A stretch of 64,000 nt of DNA, from contig CAZWAD010000001.1 of the NCBI GenBank assembly GCA_964631835.1, positions 1-64,000 of the forward strand. The letters run 5' to 3'. Made by a program: the position numbers and the translations under genes. Under the pieces are notes generated by a model. That model was given only the letters and a program-made list of their open reading frames with translations, ran no database searches and was not told where the DNA came from. Below are positions 26,590 through 34,384 of the stretch, piece by piece. Source of the DNA: Bog-950 sp964631835. Its GTDB lineage: Bacteria > Bacteroidota > Bacteroidia > Chitinophagales > LD1. The first letter of the stretch is position 1. Each line of letters opens with the position of its first letter.

Positions 26590-27341
26590 TCCGCATTAAT
26601 ATCGGTTCTCAATACTTCTGTCATTTCATCGAGTAAGGGTTTCAAATATTCCGAATGAAATCCCTTTCTGCCGCCATAAACAATTTTTGAATCATCAGTT
26701 GGCGGAACTATTAAAGTCGCAGCTTCTAACACCGGTGCAATTTTTTCGAGCCAGCGTTTCTTCAATTCATCTTCACCGGTAAAAATATTTTGCGCAATCA
26801 ACTCCTTTTCAAATTCGCTTTTTTCGAAAATGCCAAGAGCGAGATGCCATGAATTGTTCAGTGCCGTTTGCAGGCGCGCATGGCTTTCTTCGGTTCCGTT
26901 GCCAAGCTGTTTAATAAAAGTATCGGCATGAAGCACATGATATTTTATTTCACCCCGAACCTTCTTTGCCAGTTGCGCCACCGGCTGAAAAGAACTCTGT
27001 GCCAGCATTTCGTACCGTAGCAACTCCGCATGGTCGAAAAGAAATTGCCGCATGATGCTGAAATCATATTCACCAATGGGGTGTTCCACAAACTGGCAGC
27101 ACTTAAAGTTTTTTTCTTCGCGCTTAAATGCAAGTGTATCGGGGTCGGCTTCGCCCAAAACTTCGTTCAGTATTTTATAAAGCGCTTGTGCATGTCCGAT
27201 TTTGTCCTGTGCCATAGATGAAAACGCCAAATCTTCCTCGAGCATGGGGCCTATACCGGTCCACTCAGAATTGCGATGGCCGATAATAAGCGCATCATCA
27301 GCCATTTTGAAAAGTAACTCCTTCAAAGCTTCGTTATTCAT
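26583..27341 (-). CDS. paaC: Phenylacetyl-CoA epoxidase subunit PaaC
   Basis: 252 residues, structural partner of PaaA in the 1,2-phenylacetyl-CoA epoxidase. Ferritin-like helical fold with 'LIIGHRNSEWTGIGPMLEEDLAFSSMAQDKIGHAQALY' and 'KVRGEIKYHVLHADTFIKQLGNGTEES'. Starts by ATGA overlap with the paaB stop. Confidence 0.94.
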   Translation of the reverse strand: MNNEALKELLFKMADDALIIGHRNSEWTGIGPMLEEDLAFSSMAQDKIGHAQALYKILNEVLGEADPDTLAFKREEKNFKCCQFVEHPIGEYDFSIMRQFLFDHAELLRYEMLAQSSFQPVAQLAKKVRGEIKYHVLHADTFIKQLGNGTEESHARLQTALNNSWHLALGIFEKSEFEKELIAQNIFTGEDELKKRWLEKIAPVLEAATLIVPPTDDSKIVYGGRKGFHSEYLKPLLDEMTEVLRTDINAEW

Positions 27342-27706
27342 CGTTGCTGTTTCTGTTGCTGAAATTTTTCAATCCGGTCGCGTACTTTGTAAGCGGCCGG
27401 GTCGCGGAAAGTTTTTTCAGGTGTGGTTTCAAACATTTCTTCATCTTCTGCGCTAAAGGTATATACATCACTGGTTTTTGCCACCCACAGGTTTGCCGTT
27501 TTTCCGCGCCTGCAGAAGACTTCCTTTGCCATCACCAGCGCCAATTCGGGCGATGATGCATGAACAATACCCACATGCACAGGTTGCTTGCCGCGCTTTT
27601 CCTGGTGAAAAACCTCCCAGGTGATTAAGTGCGAATTAGTTTGTTCTTCGCCTGCTGAAATTTTTTTCAGGTCGAGACGGTTTATGCGGGGGTCTAATGA
27701 ACTCAT
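27338..27706 (-). CDS. paaB: Phenylacetyl-CoA epoxidase subunit PaaB
   Basis: 122 residues. 'WEVFHQEKRGKQPVHVGIVHASSPELALVMAKEVFCRR' is diagnostic, as is the later 'LWVAKTSDVYTFSAEDEEMFE'. Small bridging subunit of the epoxidase. Lies 3 nt after paaA and overlaps paaC by 4 nt. Confidence 0.94.
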   Translation of the reverse strand: MSSLDPRINRLDLKKISAGEEQTNSHLITWEVFHQEKRGKQPVHVGIVHASSPELALVMAKEVFCRRGKTANLWVAKTSDVYTFSAEDEEMFETTPEKTFRDPAAYKVRDRIEKFQQQKQQR

Positions 27707-27709
27707 AAA

Positions 27710-28696
27710 CTACGCCAGGGGCACCTGGTATTTTTCGTTAGGATTCATTAATGCCTCTCGCACCCATCTCCCAGCTTCTTCGGCAAATCTTCTTACCTCC
27801 AGCCGTTCCTTATTGCAAGGGCCATCGCCATTGATTACCCGCTTGAATTCATTCCAGTCGGGGTTGCTGAACTCCCAAATGCCGTCATTGTTCTTGCGCA
27901 AATTTTTGTCGGGGAAAGTAATATCGAGTTCCCAGATTTTAGGCACATACTGGTCGAGGAACTGGTTGCGCATATCATCGTTGCTCGCCAGCTTCACTTT
28001 CCACTTCATCAGCTTTTCGCTGTGGGCGCTTTGCTTATCGGGCGGACCAAAAAAATGAAGCAGCGGGCGATACCACCGGTTAATAGAATCCTGTAAAATA
28101 TCGCGCTGTACCTTTGAACCTGTGGCAAGGTAAACCACATTATCGTGACCTTGCTTGAGGTGAAAACTTTCTTCGTAGCAAATGCGCTCAAGGGCGCGGC
28201 AGTAAGGTCCGTAGCTTCCTTTGGAATTAATGACCTGGTTGACAATTGCCGCTCCATCCACCAAAAAACCAATCACGGCAATATCGGCCCAGGTTTTTGC
28301 CGGGTAGTTAAACACGTTGCTGTATTTTGATTTCCCGTTCAGCAGGTCGTTGAGCATTTGCTCGCGGGTTTTGCCGAGGGTTTCGGCAGCGGAGTAAAGC
28401 AGTTGTCCGTGACCAATTTCATCCTGCACCTTGGCAATGAGCGCCAGCTTGCGCCTGAAATTAGGTGCGCGGGTAATCCAGGTTCCCTCCGGAAGAGCGC
28501 CAACAATTTCGGAATGCGCGTGTTGCTCAATCATGCGGATGAGCTGCCTGCGGTATTCCACCGGCATCCAGTCGCCGGGCTCAATTTTTTCACCCCGCGC
28601 AATGCGCTCTTCGAACACCGACAGCTTTTCGGGGTCTTCCACGGTGGTGTTCATCCGTTTGGCGTCTTCTTCGCTAAGATTTGTTGAACCGTACAT
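27710..28696 (-). CDS. paaA: Phenylacetyl-CoA epoxidase catalytic subunit PaaA
   Basis: 328 residues. Diiron ligands within 'QHAHSEIVGALPEG', 'QDEIGHGQLLYSAAE' and 'CYEESFHLKQGHDNV' (E-x2-H and E-x6-H-x3-H patterns). Epoxidises the ring of phenylacetyl-CoA, the key step in aerobic phenylacetate breakdown. First gene of paaABCD. The reductase paaE and the later-step genes are absent from this window, so they must lie elsewhere or be replaced. Confidence 0.95.
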   Translation of the reverse strand: MYGSTNLSEEDAKRMNTTVEDPEKLSVFEERIARGEKIEPGDWMPVEYRRQLIRMIEQHAHSEIVGALPEGTWITRAPNFRRKLALIAKVQDEIGHGQLLYSAAETLGKTREQMLNDLLNGKSKYSNVFNYPAKTWADIAVIGFLVDGAAIVNQVINSKGSYGPYCRALERICYEESFHLKQGHDNVVYLATGSKVQRDILQDSINRWYRPLLHFFGPPDKQSAHSEKLMKWKVKLASNDDMRNQFLDQYVPKIWELDITFPDKNLRKNNDGIWEFSNPDWNEFKRVINGDGPCNKERLEVRRFAEEAGRWVREALMNPNEKYQVPLA

Positions 28697-28858
28697 TGAT
28701 TAAGCTAAAAGTTCGAAGTTCAAAGTTAGGAGAATTGGCTATAAATGGGAATGACTTTAATTACCAATTATCAATTACCAAACTCCAATTTTCAAACAAT
28801 AACCGAATTACTAATGCTCTAACGTTGCGCAAAGGGAGATATGGCGGGGTGCTTAGTT
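28697..28858. repeat. Repeat-filled intergenic region with two 7-bp minisatellites and a half palindrome
   Basis: 28706-28726 has three units (taaaagt, tcgaagt, tcaaagt). 28759-28800 has six related units (aattacc, aattatc, aattacc, aaactcc, aattttc, aaacaat). 28828-28846 is a degenerate right half of the 41061-type palindrome. No gene seen. Confidence 0.75.
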
Positions 28859-29125
28859 TTATATGTGGTTATTCTTTATTTCCTCTTCTGTCATCACTCC
28901 TTCTGTTAGAAATAAATATAGATTAGTCAAACTAACCATAGGGCCATTACCTGAATTTCCCCAAACTTGAACCCACGCTTCTTTTTTGCTTAACTCTACG
29001 AAAAATATCTTATCCCTTAGACTGAAACCGTATTTTTCATTTATCATACTAAGAATTGTTTTCTCGCCTTTGGAAAGCTGCTTAATTTTGTTGTAATTGA
29101 AAATTAGGTAGAGAAATTTTTTCAT
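28859..29125 (-). CDS. Small hypothetical protein
   Basis: 88 residues, no recognised family. Mixed Lys/Glu-rich helix and a Val/Phe strand region ('LRDKIFFVELSKKEAWVQVWGN'). No signal peptide or membrane segment. AT-rich compared with its neighbours and placed between a repeat block and the amidohydrolase gene, so it may be a recent arrival or marginal gene. Coding status is supported mainly by the clean frame and start. Confidence 0.4.
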   Translation of the reverse strand: MKKFLYLIFNYNKIKQLSKGEKTILSMINEKYGFSLRDKIFFVELSKKEAWVQVWGNSGNGPMVSLTNLYLFLTEGVMTEEEIKNNHI

Positions 29126-29191
29126 TAGTTTTTTAACCCACGCCCCCCAAATCTAACCCACTACACTTTTCAAAAATGTAACACACCGGCC

Positions 29192-30499
29192 TCAATTCAG
29201 CCCGTACTTCTTCATAAACTTTTGGTTCAGCTCCTTCTGCTTGTTGTTCAAATCAATTTGCCGCCCGTCAATAAAAGCAAATTCGATGTTGGAAGTTTTC
29301 ATGTCCAGCACATCACCGGTGGAAACTATCAGCGAAGCGGCTTTACCGGTTTCGAGCGTTCCAATCGAATTATCTGCTCCGATAATTTTTGCGGTGTTGG
29401 AAGTAATAGCCGCCAACGCCTCTTCTTTAGTGAGGCCGTAAGCGGCAGCGGTACCCGCCATAAACATCAGATTTCTCTCCTGCCAAAACCCGTTGGGAAT
29501 GCTAATGCAGAAAAGCACGCCCGCCTTCTGCAGAAGCGCGGGTGTCTTAAAGGGCTGGTCGATATCAGCGTCATCGCTGGCGGGCAGATCGTGAACTTCG
29601 TGAAGTATTACGGGAATATTTTTCTGCACTAGAACATCAGCTGCGAGCCAGCTTTCGCTTCCGCCAACAATAACGATTTGCAGTTTGAAGTCTTCGGCAA
29701 ATTGCACGGCATGAAGAATTTCTTGCACGCGGTTAACGCGGATGAAAAGTTTTTTCTTACCGGTGAATAAATCGCGCATAGCTTCGAAGCGGAGGTTTTC
29801 TTTTTCGTGCTTGCCAGCTTCGATGTAGCTTTTCGCTTCGGTGAAATAGTTTTTTATTCCACAGGTGTGTTTGTCGTAGTCCTTATTTGTTTTTGCAGGC
29901 TCCGGTTCGCCCCACCAGCCCCCGCGCGTAACCAGCGAAGGCCAGTTAAGCCAAACACCGTCTTCGCGGATAAGGGCATCTTCCCAGTTCCAGGCATCAA
30001 GCTGGACCAGTGCCGATGTTCCGGAAATGGTTCCGCCCACAGGTACTACCTGAGCGTAGAGCACACCGTTGCTGCGAACGGTGGGCGTTACGCGCGAGTC
30101 GGTGTTGTAAGAAATAACCGAGCGCACATTCGGATTGTAGTTGCCCACTTCGGCATAATCGTTGGTGGCTCGCACTGCCTCAATTTCTGCCAAGCCGATT
30201 TTTGTATTGGGGGCAATAACACCGGGGTAAATATGTTTACCGGTACAGTCAATTATCTTGCCCATAGTTTCATCGGTTTTAAAAGCAGGGTTTTCGGCTA
30301 TGAGAGTGATTCTTCCGTTTTCAAAAGCGATGGTTGCGTTTTGAAGCACCTTTCCATTGCCCACATGAATAGTGGCATGGGTCAGGTAAATGCTTTGCGA
30401 TTGTTTTGGAGCGGGAGCGGGAACATCAGATTGTCCAAATGAAAAATGAAAAATGAAAAATGAAAAAGTAATAGTGAGACTTTGTTTGATTGATTTCAT
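29192..30499 (-). CDS. Secreted amidohydrolase, single domain
   Basis: 435 residues with a signal peptide ending FSFGQ. Amidohydrolase fold: 'ATIHVGNGKVLQNATIAFENGRI', 'YPGVIAPNTKIG', 'VILHEVHDLPASDDADIDQPF' and the closing 'GTLETGKAASLIVSTGDVL'. The usual N-terminal HxH metal pair is replaced by A-P-N, so catalysis is doubtful or altered. It lies 18 nt after the two-domain amidohydrolase gene; such pairs are common in Bacteroidota. The signal peptide is encoded by four exact 7-bp repeats. Confidence 0.82.
   Translation of the reverse strand: MKSIKQSLTITFSFFIFHFSFGQSDVPAPAPKQSQSIYLTHATIHVGNGKVLQNATIAFENGRITLIAENPAFKTDETMGKIIDCTGKHIYPGVIAPNTKIGLAEIEAVRATNDYAEVGNYNPNVRSVISYNTDSRVTPTVRSNGVLYAQVVPVGGTISGTSALVQLDAWNWEDALIREDGVWLNWPSLVTRGGWWGEPEPAKTNKDYDKHTCGIKNYFTEAKSYIEAGKHEKENLRFEAMRDLFTGKKKLFIRVNRVQEILHAVQFAEDFKLQIVIVGGSESWLAADVLVQKNIPVILHEVHDLPASDDADIDQPFKTPALLQKAGVLFCISIPNGFWQERNLMFMAGTAAAYGLTKEEALAAITSNTAKIIGADNSIGTLETGKAASLIVSTGDVLDMKTSNIEFAFIDGRQIDLNNKQKELNQKFMKKYGLN
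30437..30464. repeat. 7-bp minisatellite (aaatgaa x4), exact
   Basis: Four identical heptamers; on the coding strand they spell the Phe/His/Ser hydrophobic core of the signal peptide of the 435-residue amidohydrolase. Confidence 0.9.
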
Positions 30500-30517
30500 G
30501 ATTTCTTGTTTGGAGGT

Positions 30518-33500
30518 TTAATGATTGTGGTCTTCGCCACATGAATACCCGCGATTATCTTTCTTCACCGGTTCCTGGGTTGGCGCTCCTGATTTCTTTT
30601 CGTCCAGCATTTTTTGAATAATGCGCGCCCGTTCCTTTTTAATTTCTTCTCTTTTCAGCAAATCTTTATCCATGTCGAAGAAGAGGATGCCGTCCACAAA
30701 AGTTTTCTCGGCTTTGGCGTAAACGGAAAGCGGGTTGTCGCTCCACACCACTATATCAGCATCCTTACCGGCCTTGATAGAGCCGGTGCGGTTGTCGAGG
30801 TGCAGCATTTTGGCAGGATTGAGTGTAACGGTTTTCCAGGCTTCTATTTCGCTGAGATCCCCATACTTAATACTCTTGGCTGCTTCCTGGTTGAGCCTGC
30901 GCGCCATCTCCGCATCGTCAGAATTTACCGCGGTAGTAATTCCTGATTTTGCAAGAATAGCCGTGTTGTAAGGGATTGCATCAATCACTTCGTACTTATA
31001 AGCCCACCAGTCGGAGAATGTAGATGCGGCAACACCGTGGGCTTTCATTTTGTCCGCTACTTTGTATCCCTCCAGTATATGTGTGAAGGTGTTCACCTTA
31101 AACCCAAAACTATCCGCCACATGCATCAGCATATTGATTTCGCTTTGCACGTAACTGTGGCAAGTGATGAATCTCTTCTTGCTCAAAATTTCGGAAAGAG
31201 CATCAAGTTCAATATCTCTGCGCGGTGCCGCGCCTTTCACTTTTGCAGTATTGTAAGCGCTCCATTGCTTTTGATATTCGCTGGCTTTGGTAAAGTAATT
31301 GTAGTAGGTCTGCTCAACACCCATTCGTGTTTGCGGATAGCGAACCACATTCTTATCGCCCCAGTTGCTTTGTTTTACGTTTTCGCCCAGTGCAAATTTG
31401 ATAAAGCCATCAGCGCCTTCAATCTTCAGTTTTTCAGGAATGTAACCCCAGCGGAATTTTATGAGCGCGCTTTGTCCGCCAATGGGATTAGCAGAGCCGT
31501 GAAGCAACTGTGCAGCAACCACTCCACCGGCAAGCTGCCGATACAGGTTAATGTCCTCTGAATTAACTACATCACCGATTCTCACTTCAGCACTGCTGGC
31601 TTCGGTTCCTTCATTTACGCCCTCGGAAATTGCAATGTGATTGTGCTCATCAATAATTCCGCTTGTTACAAACTTGTTTGTGGCATCAATGGTTTTGCAA
31701 TCGGTACAGGAAAGATTTTTGCCGACAGAATAAATTTTCCCTCCGCGGACAACCATATCCGTGTTTGACAGATTTCCTTCGGCTTCGTTGGTCCACACAT
31801 TTCCATTCTTAATCAGGAAATTTTCCTGCACCGGTAATTGCTCATTACCGTAAGCAATAAAAGGGAAAGTTACTTTGCCGAGATTTTTAGTCACGTCAAC
31901 TGTATCTTTCTTTGACTTTGCAGTGTCGGCATCGGGGCCTTTGGTTTGGGTGGCGATCCATGTTATCCAATCTCCATCAGCGAGCTGCCCTTTACCGGTC
32001 CATATTTTTGCTTCGTGATTAATCGTTCCGGTTAAACGGATTTTATCCGATGATTTTTTATCAGGAGTAATTACAAGCGTGATATCATTTTCCTTATAAC
32101 CGAGTTTCACTTCTGTTTTGGCTGTGTCGGCAAAAGCAGCCTTGGGGGAGGCAACTTCACCGGTTACTTTGATGTTGTATTTAGCTCCATTGCTTATGCC
32201 GACATTGTACTCCCCCCTTATATCTTTCGGTTCAAATGCTTTTATCACATATTGTTTCCCCTGAATCCAGTTCTCATTAATTTCACATTTATCATCGAAC
32301 AAAGGCTTTGAGGTAATGAAGAAATTGGCAAGCTTGCCGGTTTCTAATGAACCAACTTTGTCATAAATATTGATAAACGTAGCCGGATTATAGGTGAGTG
32401 CTTTTAAAGCAATGTTCGAATCGAGTCCGTATTTTACCGCCTTACGGAGCGCAGAAAAGAACTCCTCCTTTTTTTCTAAGTCGGACGTGGTAATGGAGAA
32501 ATCAATCCCGACTTTTGCAAGTGTTGCGCAATTAGCAGGGGCAAGCTCCCAATGTTTCAGGTCTTCCAGAGAAACCCACATCGCCTTGTATGGGTCTTCT
32601 ACATCGTACGCTTTGGGGAAATTGAGAGTGGTGATAAGCTTCGCATTCGTCATTTTAATTTCTTCAGCGCGTTTGTATTCATCGCCCATTCCTTTGATGA
32701 TATACTGAACACCAAACTCATCACCTACTTTATCAGCCCTAAGAATTTTTTGCCAGTCACCGGAAGCATCAAAAATTGGAGAAAGGCTTAACAACTTCAC
32801 CATATTCCAGTGTTCCAGGTTGATGTTAAACTCCTTTTGTTCACCGGATGACCCATACCACATTGCATCGTAGTAAGTTTGGCGGAGCAGGGCGATACTT
32901 CCCATTAAGGATGAAGGATAATCCTGTGTAGAACTTCCTTTATTGAAAGAGTAATGTGTGCTTGCCAGTGATTTTATCAAAACAAAATTTTCTTTTTCAT
33001 TGGCAAGAGTAACTACCGCACCGGTGCCGCGCGCAATGCCATCTTTTTTATTGGTGAGAACGGTGCCGAAACCGAGTTTGCGTAATTCTTCAGCGGCTTT
33101 ATCATTTACGGTAAAATGTTTGTACGCATTAAAATCAGAATGAATGGCCTGGTTCCATCCGTATGCGCCTTTGATGTTTGATTCCATCTGTGGACCCCAT
33201 TCGCGCTGTTCTTTTTTGACTTCCGGCATGCCGTAATCGGAAAAAATGTCAATGAAAGATGGATAGATAAATTTTCTTTTCATGTCATGAACAATTGCGC
33301 CTTGAGGTATGGCAATGTTTTTTCCCGTATTCACCACTTTGCCATCACGGATAATCAAGGTAGCCGAATCCAGCCGAGTTTTGTAATCTTTCCAAATCGT
33401 AGTATTGGTAAACGCATGAATTCCTTCGCGGTAATCATCGGGACCGTTGGTTTTGAAAGTGGTTTCCTGTGAATGCAGATACAAGACATGAGACATGAAC

Positions 33501-33526
33501 CACAAGACAAATGCAGGTTTGAGCAT
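30518..33526 (-). CDS. Secreted two-domain amidohydrolase
   Basis: 1002 residues with a signal peptide ending YLHSQ. Two amidohydrolase-like halves: residues 20-430 lack the HxH pair ('YPSFIDIFSDYG') and look degenerate. Residues 560-960 keep it ('SGIIDEHNHIAISEG'), with further His in 'ITCHSYVQ' and 'FTHILEGYK' and Asp in 'AVNSDDAEMARR'. Imidazolonepropionase/prolidase-like; substrate unknown. The C-terminal tail is charged (KKDNRGYSCGEDHNH). The signal peptide is built from 7-bp repeats at 33481-33508. Confidence 0.82.
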   Translation of the reverse strand: MLKPAFVLWFMSHVLYLHSQETTFKTNGPDDYREGIHAFTNTTIWKDYKTRLDSATLIIRDGKVVNTGKNIAIPQGAIVHDMKRKFIYPSFIDIFSDYGMPEVKKEQREWGPQMESNIKGAYGWNQAIHSDFNAYKHFTVNDKAAEELRKLGFGTVLTNKKDGIARGTGAVVTLANEKENFVLIKSLASTHYSFNKGSSTQDYPSSLMGSIALLRQTYYDAMWYGSSGEQKEFNINLEHWNMVKLLSLSPIFDASGDWQKILRADKVGDEFGVQYIIKGMGDEYKRAEEIKMTNAKLITTLNFPKAYDVEDPYKAMWVSLEDLKHWELAPANCATLAKVGIDFSITTSDLEKKEEFFSALRKAVKYGLDSNIALKALTYNPATFINIYDKVGSLETGKLANFFITSKPLFDDKCEINENWIQGKQYVIKAFEPKDIRGEYNVGISNGAKYNIKVTGEVASPKAAFADTAKTEVKLGYKENDITLVITPDKKSSDKIRLTGTINHEAKIWTGKGQLADGDWITWIATQTKGPDADTAKSKKDTVDVTKNLGKVTFPFIAYGNEQLPVQENFLIKNGNVWTNEAEGNLSNTDMVVRGGKIYSVGKNLSCTDCKTIDATNKFVTSGIIDEHNHIAISEGVNEGTEASSAEVRIGDVVNSEDINLYRQLAGGVVAAQLLHGSANPIGGQSALIKFRWGYIPEKLKIEGADGFIKFALGENVKQSNWGDKNVVRYPQTRMGVEQTYYNYFTKASEYQKQWSAYNTAKVKGAAPRRDIELDALSEILSKKRFITCHSYVQSEINMLMHVADSFGFKVNTFTHILEGYKVADKMKAHGVAASTFSDWWAYKYEVIDAIPYNTAILAKSGITTAVNSDDAEMARRLNQEAAKSIKYGDLSEIEAWKTVTLNPAKMLHLDNRTGSIKAGKDADIVVWSDNPLSVYAKAEKTFVDGILFFDMDKDLLKREEIKKERARIIQKMLDEKKSGAPTQEPVKKDNRGYSCGEDHNH
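33481..33508. repeat. 7-bp minisatellite (acaagac/atgagac)
   Basis: acaagac, atgagac, atgaacc, acaagac; encodes most of the signal peptide of the 1002-residue amidohydrolase. Confidence 0.85.
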
Positions 33527-33536
33527 CGGTGAAATT

Positions 33537-33565
33537 TTTGAGAGGTTGAAAATAGAATAAATTCG
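33537..33565 (+). promoter_or_regulatory. Candidate promoter (TTTG-N17-TAAATTCG)
   Basis: TTTG at 33537-33540, 17-bp spacer, TAAATTCG at 33558-33565, three bases before the hydrolase ATG at 33569. One mismatch to TAnnTTTG. Confidence 0.4.
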
Positions 33566-33568
33566 GGC

Positions 33569-34384
33569 ATGGTTAAGACGCTCGAATTCAAAGGGGCACA
33601 GTGCTTTTATACTGTTGAAGGCAAGGGGAGACCAGTGATGTTAGTTCACGGTTTTATGGAGGAAGGAAGTATGTGGAACGGAGTAGTAAATGCTTTAAAG
33701 AAAAGCAACAAAGTAATTATTCCCGACTTACCCGGTTTCGGCAAATCCGAACTCACAAGTCCCAAATTTGAAGTGACAATGCAGTTGTTTTCAGAATTTC
33801 TGAAAGCGATTTGCCGTGCCGAAAAAATAAATTCGCTCATCTTGCTTGGCCATTCCATGGGAGGATATATCTCACTACATTTTGCGGAGAAAAATCCGGA
33901 GTTCCTGAAAGGTCTTGGTTTAATCAATTCTCACTGTTACGAAGATTCGGAGGAGAAAAAGGCAAACCGCAGAAAAACCATTGAGTTCATACGCAAACAC
34001 GGAACAAAGCATTTTGTGAATGAACTTTACAATGCAATTTTCAGCTGTGGTTACAGAAAAAAATATCCCAAGGTTGTTCATGCTATGCTTGACAAAGCAT
34101 TGAAGTATAAACCCGAAGCTGTAATGGCTGCCACCGAAGCGATGATTAAGCGAAAAGATAAAAGCACGGTGCTGAGCAATTCCAAGGTCCCGGTCCTGCT
34201 TATTAGTGGGCAAGATGACCAAACCGTTCCGTTGGAACTTTCATTAAAGCAGGCATCACTTGCTGAAATTTCTGATTTCCATTTGTTTGATAACAGCAAG
34301 CACATGAGTGTTTTTGAGCAAAAAAGAAAGGCAACTCTTGCGATTCAGAACTTCATTCGCTTTTGCAGCAACCGGAAGAGTTAA
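33569..34384 (+). CDS. Alpha/beta hydrolase
   Basis: 271 residues. 'VMLVHGFMEEGSMW' (oxyanion HG), 'IIPDLPGFGKSE', nucleophile elbow 'LLGHSMGGYI' with Ser, Asp in 'LLISGQDDQTVP', His in 'NSKHMSVFE'. Cytoplasmic by absence of a signal. Substrate not predictable. Its last 4 nt overlap the opposing collagen-like gene. Confidence 0.88.
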   Translation: MVKTLEFKGAQCFYTVEGKGRPVMLVHGFMEEGSMWNGVVNALKKSNKVIIPDLPGFGKSELTSPKFEVTMQLFSEFLKAICRAEKINSLILLGHSMGGYISLHFAEKNPEFLKGLGLINSHCYEDSEEKKANRRKTIEFIRKHGTKHFVNELYNAIFSCGYRKKYPKVVHAMLDKALKYKPEAVMAATEAMIKRKDKSTVLSNSKVPVLLISGQDDQTVPLELSLKQASLAEISDFHLFDNSKHMSVFEQKRKATLAIQNFIRFCSNRKS

